Position numbers and translations under genes: made by a program
Source: Caproicibacter fermentans
Lineage (GTDB): Bacteria; Bacillota; Clostridia; Oscillospirales; Acutalibacteraceae
Assembly: GCF_009746625.1 (NCBI RefSeq)
Contig: NZ_VWXL01000085.1
Location: 1 to 41,585, forward strand
DNA length: 41,585 nt
Direction of reading: 5' to 3'
The notes under the pieces: generated by a model
What the model saw: the letters and a program-made list of their open reading frames with translations, nothing else
What the model was told of the DNA's origin: nothing
The model's database searches: none
Part shown: positions 41,459-41,585 of the stretch, piece by piece
Position numbering within the stretch: position 1 is the stretch's first letter
Layout: every line of letters starts with the position of its first letter

Positions 41459-41585
41459 GGAACCTCTGATTTAATCCGCCCCTCTACCGAAGAGAGGAGA
41501 ACTCTGGTAAAATAGAACTATCAAGACACAGGCGGTGCAGAGAAATGAAAAAGCAACAAACTTTTACGGATATTGAATATAGCTG
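41459..41585 (+). mobile_element. Left end of an IS5-type insertion sequence
   Basis: The element begins GGAACCTCTGA (41459-41469), right after CTAA (41455-41458), a YTAR-type target. The same end, inverted, closes the left-hand copy at 117-127. An internal hairpin CCTCT/AGAGG (41481-41497) lies near the end, as in many ISs that block outside transcription. The transposase start follows 86 bases inside. Confidence 0.82.
41545..41585 (+). CDS. IS5-family transposase, N-terminal fragment (runs off the window)
   Basis: The frame opens with MKKQQTFTDIEYS. As I remember the family, the QQTFTDIEYS stretch is the usual start of IS5-group transposases in clostridia. Only 13 residues are visible, so catalytic residues cannot be checked. 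The position just inside an inverted repeat supports the call. Confidence 0.75.
   Translation, partial: MKKQQTFTDIEYS

Overview
The window looks like a chromosomal stretch of an anaerobic, mid-GC clostridium (Bacillota; an Oscillospirales or Caproiciproducens-type organism is my guess). This rests on strong Shine-Dalgarno sites, TTG and GTG starts, YesM/YesN regulators, Cpr/Nis-like lantibiotic defence transporters and a clostridial-type molybdenum hydroxylase cluster. I saw no tRNA, rRNA, CRISPR array or phage genes.

Both edges of the window are ends of an IS5-type insertion sequence in the same orientation. Each inserted next to a YTAR tetranucleotide and each cuts a gene: an ABC half-transporter at the left and a MoeA-like gene at the right. 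Both broken proteins end in the same IS-encoded tail, LRNL-stop.

Left block (128-8564): two divergent sets of fused permease-ATPase ABC half-transporters. One set is led by a methyltransferase fused to a MarR domain plus a Cys-rich KTR protein; the other by a TetR regulator. Both sets carry the same 16-bp operator pattern GTTAG-N6-CTAAC, so they probably respond to one regulator. Next (8763-13571) comes a housekeeping or accessory stretch on the minus strand: a GNAT acetyltransferase, an MBL-fold hydrolase, an Fpg/Nei-like protein lacking the canonical catalytic residues, a nucleotidyltransferase, a remnant of a YbhB-type protein, and an MFS-TetR efflux operon.

Centre (13762-23842): two complete lantibiotic/antimicrobial-peptide defence modules arranged as regulators-transporter-transporter-regulators. 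Module 1 has a small HTH protein, response regulator, short histidine kinase, ATPase, two permeases, a lipoprotein and a small membrane protein. Module 2 has an ATPase, two permeases, the fossil of a NisI/SpaI-type immunity lipoprotein, a response regulator and a histidine kinase. Each transporter promoter has direct repeats with an exact 11-bp period, as expected for OmpR-type regulators. No lantibiotic precursor or synthetase is present, so these look like immunity or resistance systems.

Sugar block (23947-32131): a carbohydrate ABC importer (binding protein and two permeases) faces a YesM/YesN two-component system and a GH31 alpha-xylosidase of the YicI type, a system for taking up and cleaving alpha-xylosides.

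Molybdenum block (32169-41458): a TetR regulator faces an operon for a xanthine dehydrogenase-family enzyme. The 2Fe-2S subunit is frameshifted. The FAD subunit has a whole GltD-like NAD(P)H:Fe-S flavoprotein inserted inside its FAD domain. Cofactor-type genes follow: MobA-like transferase fused to a ModE-type HTH, a histidine phosphatase-HD fusion, and a MoeA-like protein cut by the right IS.
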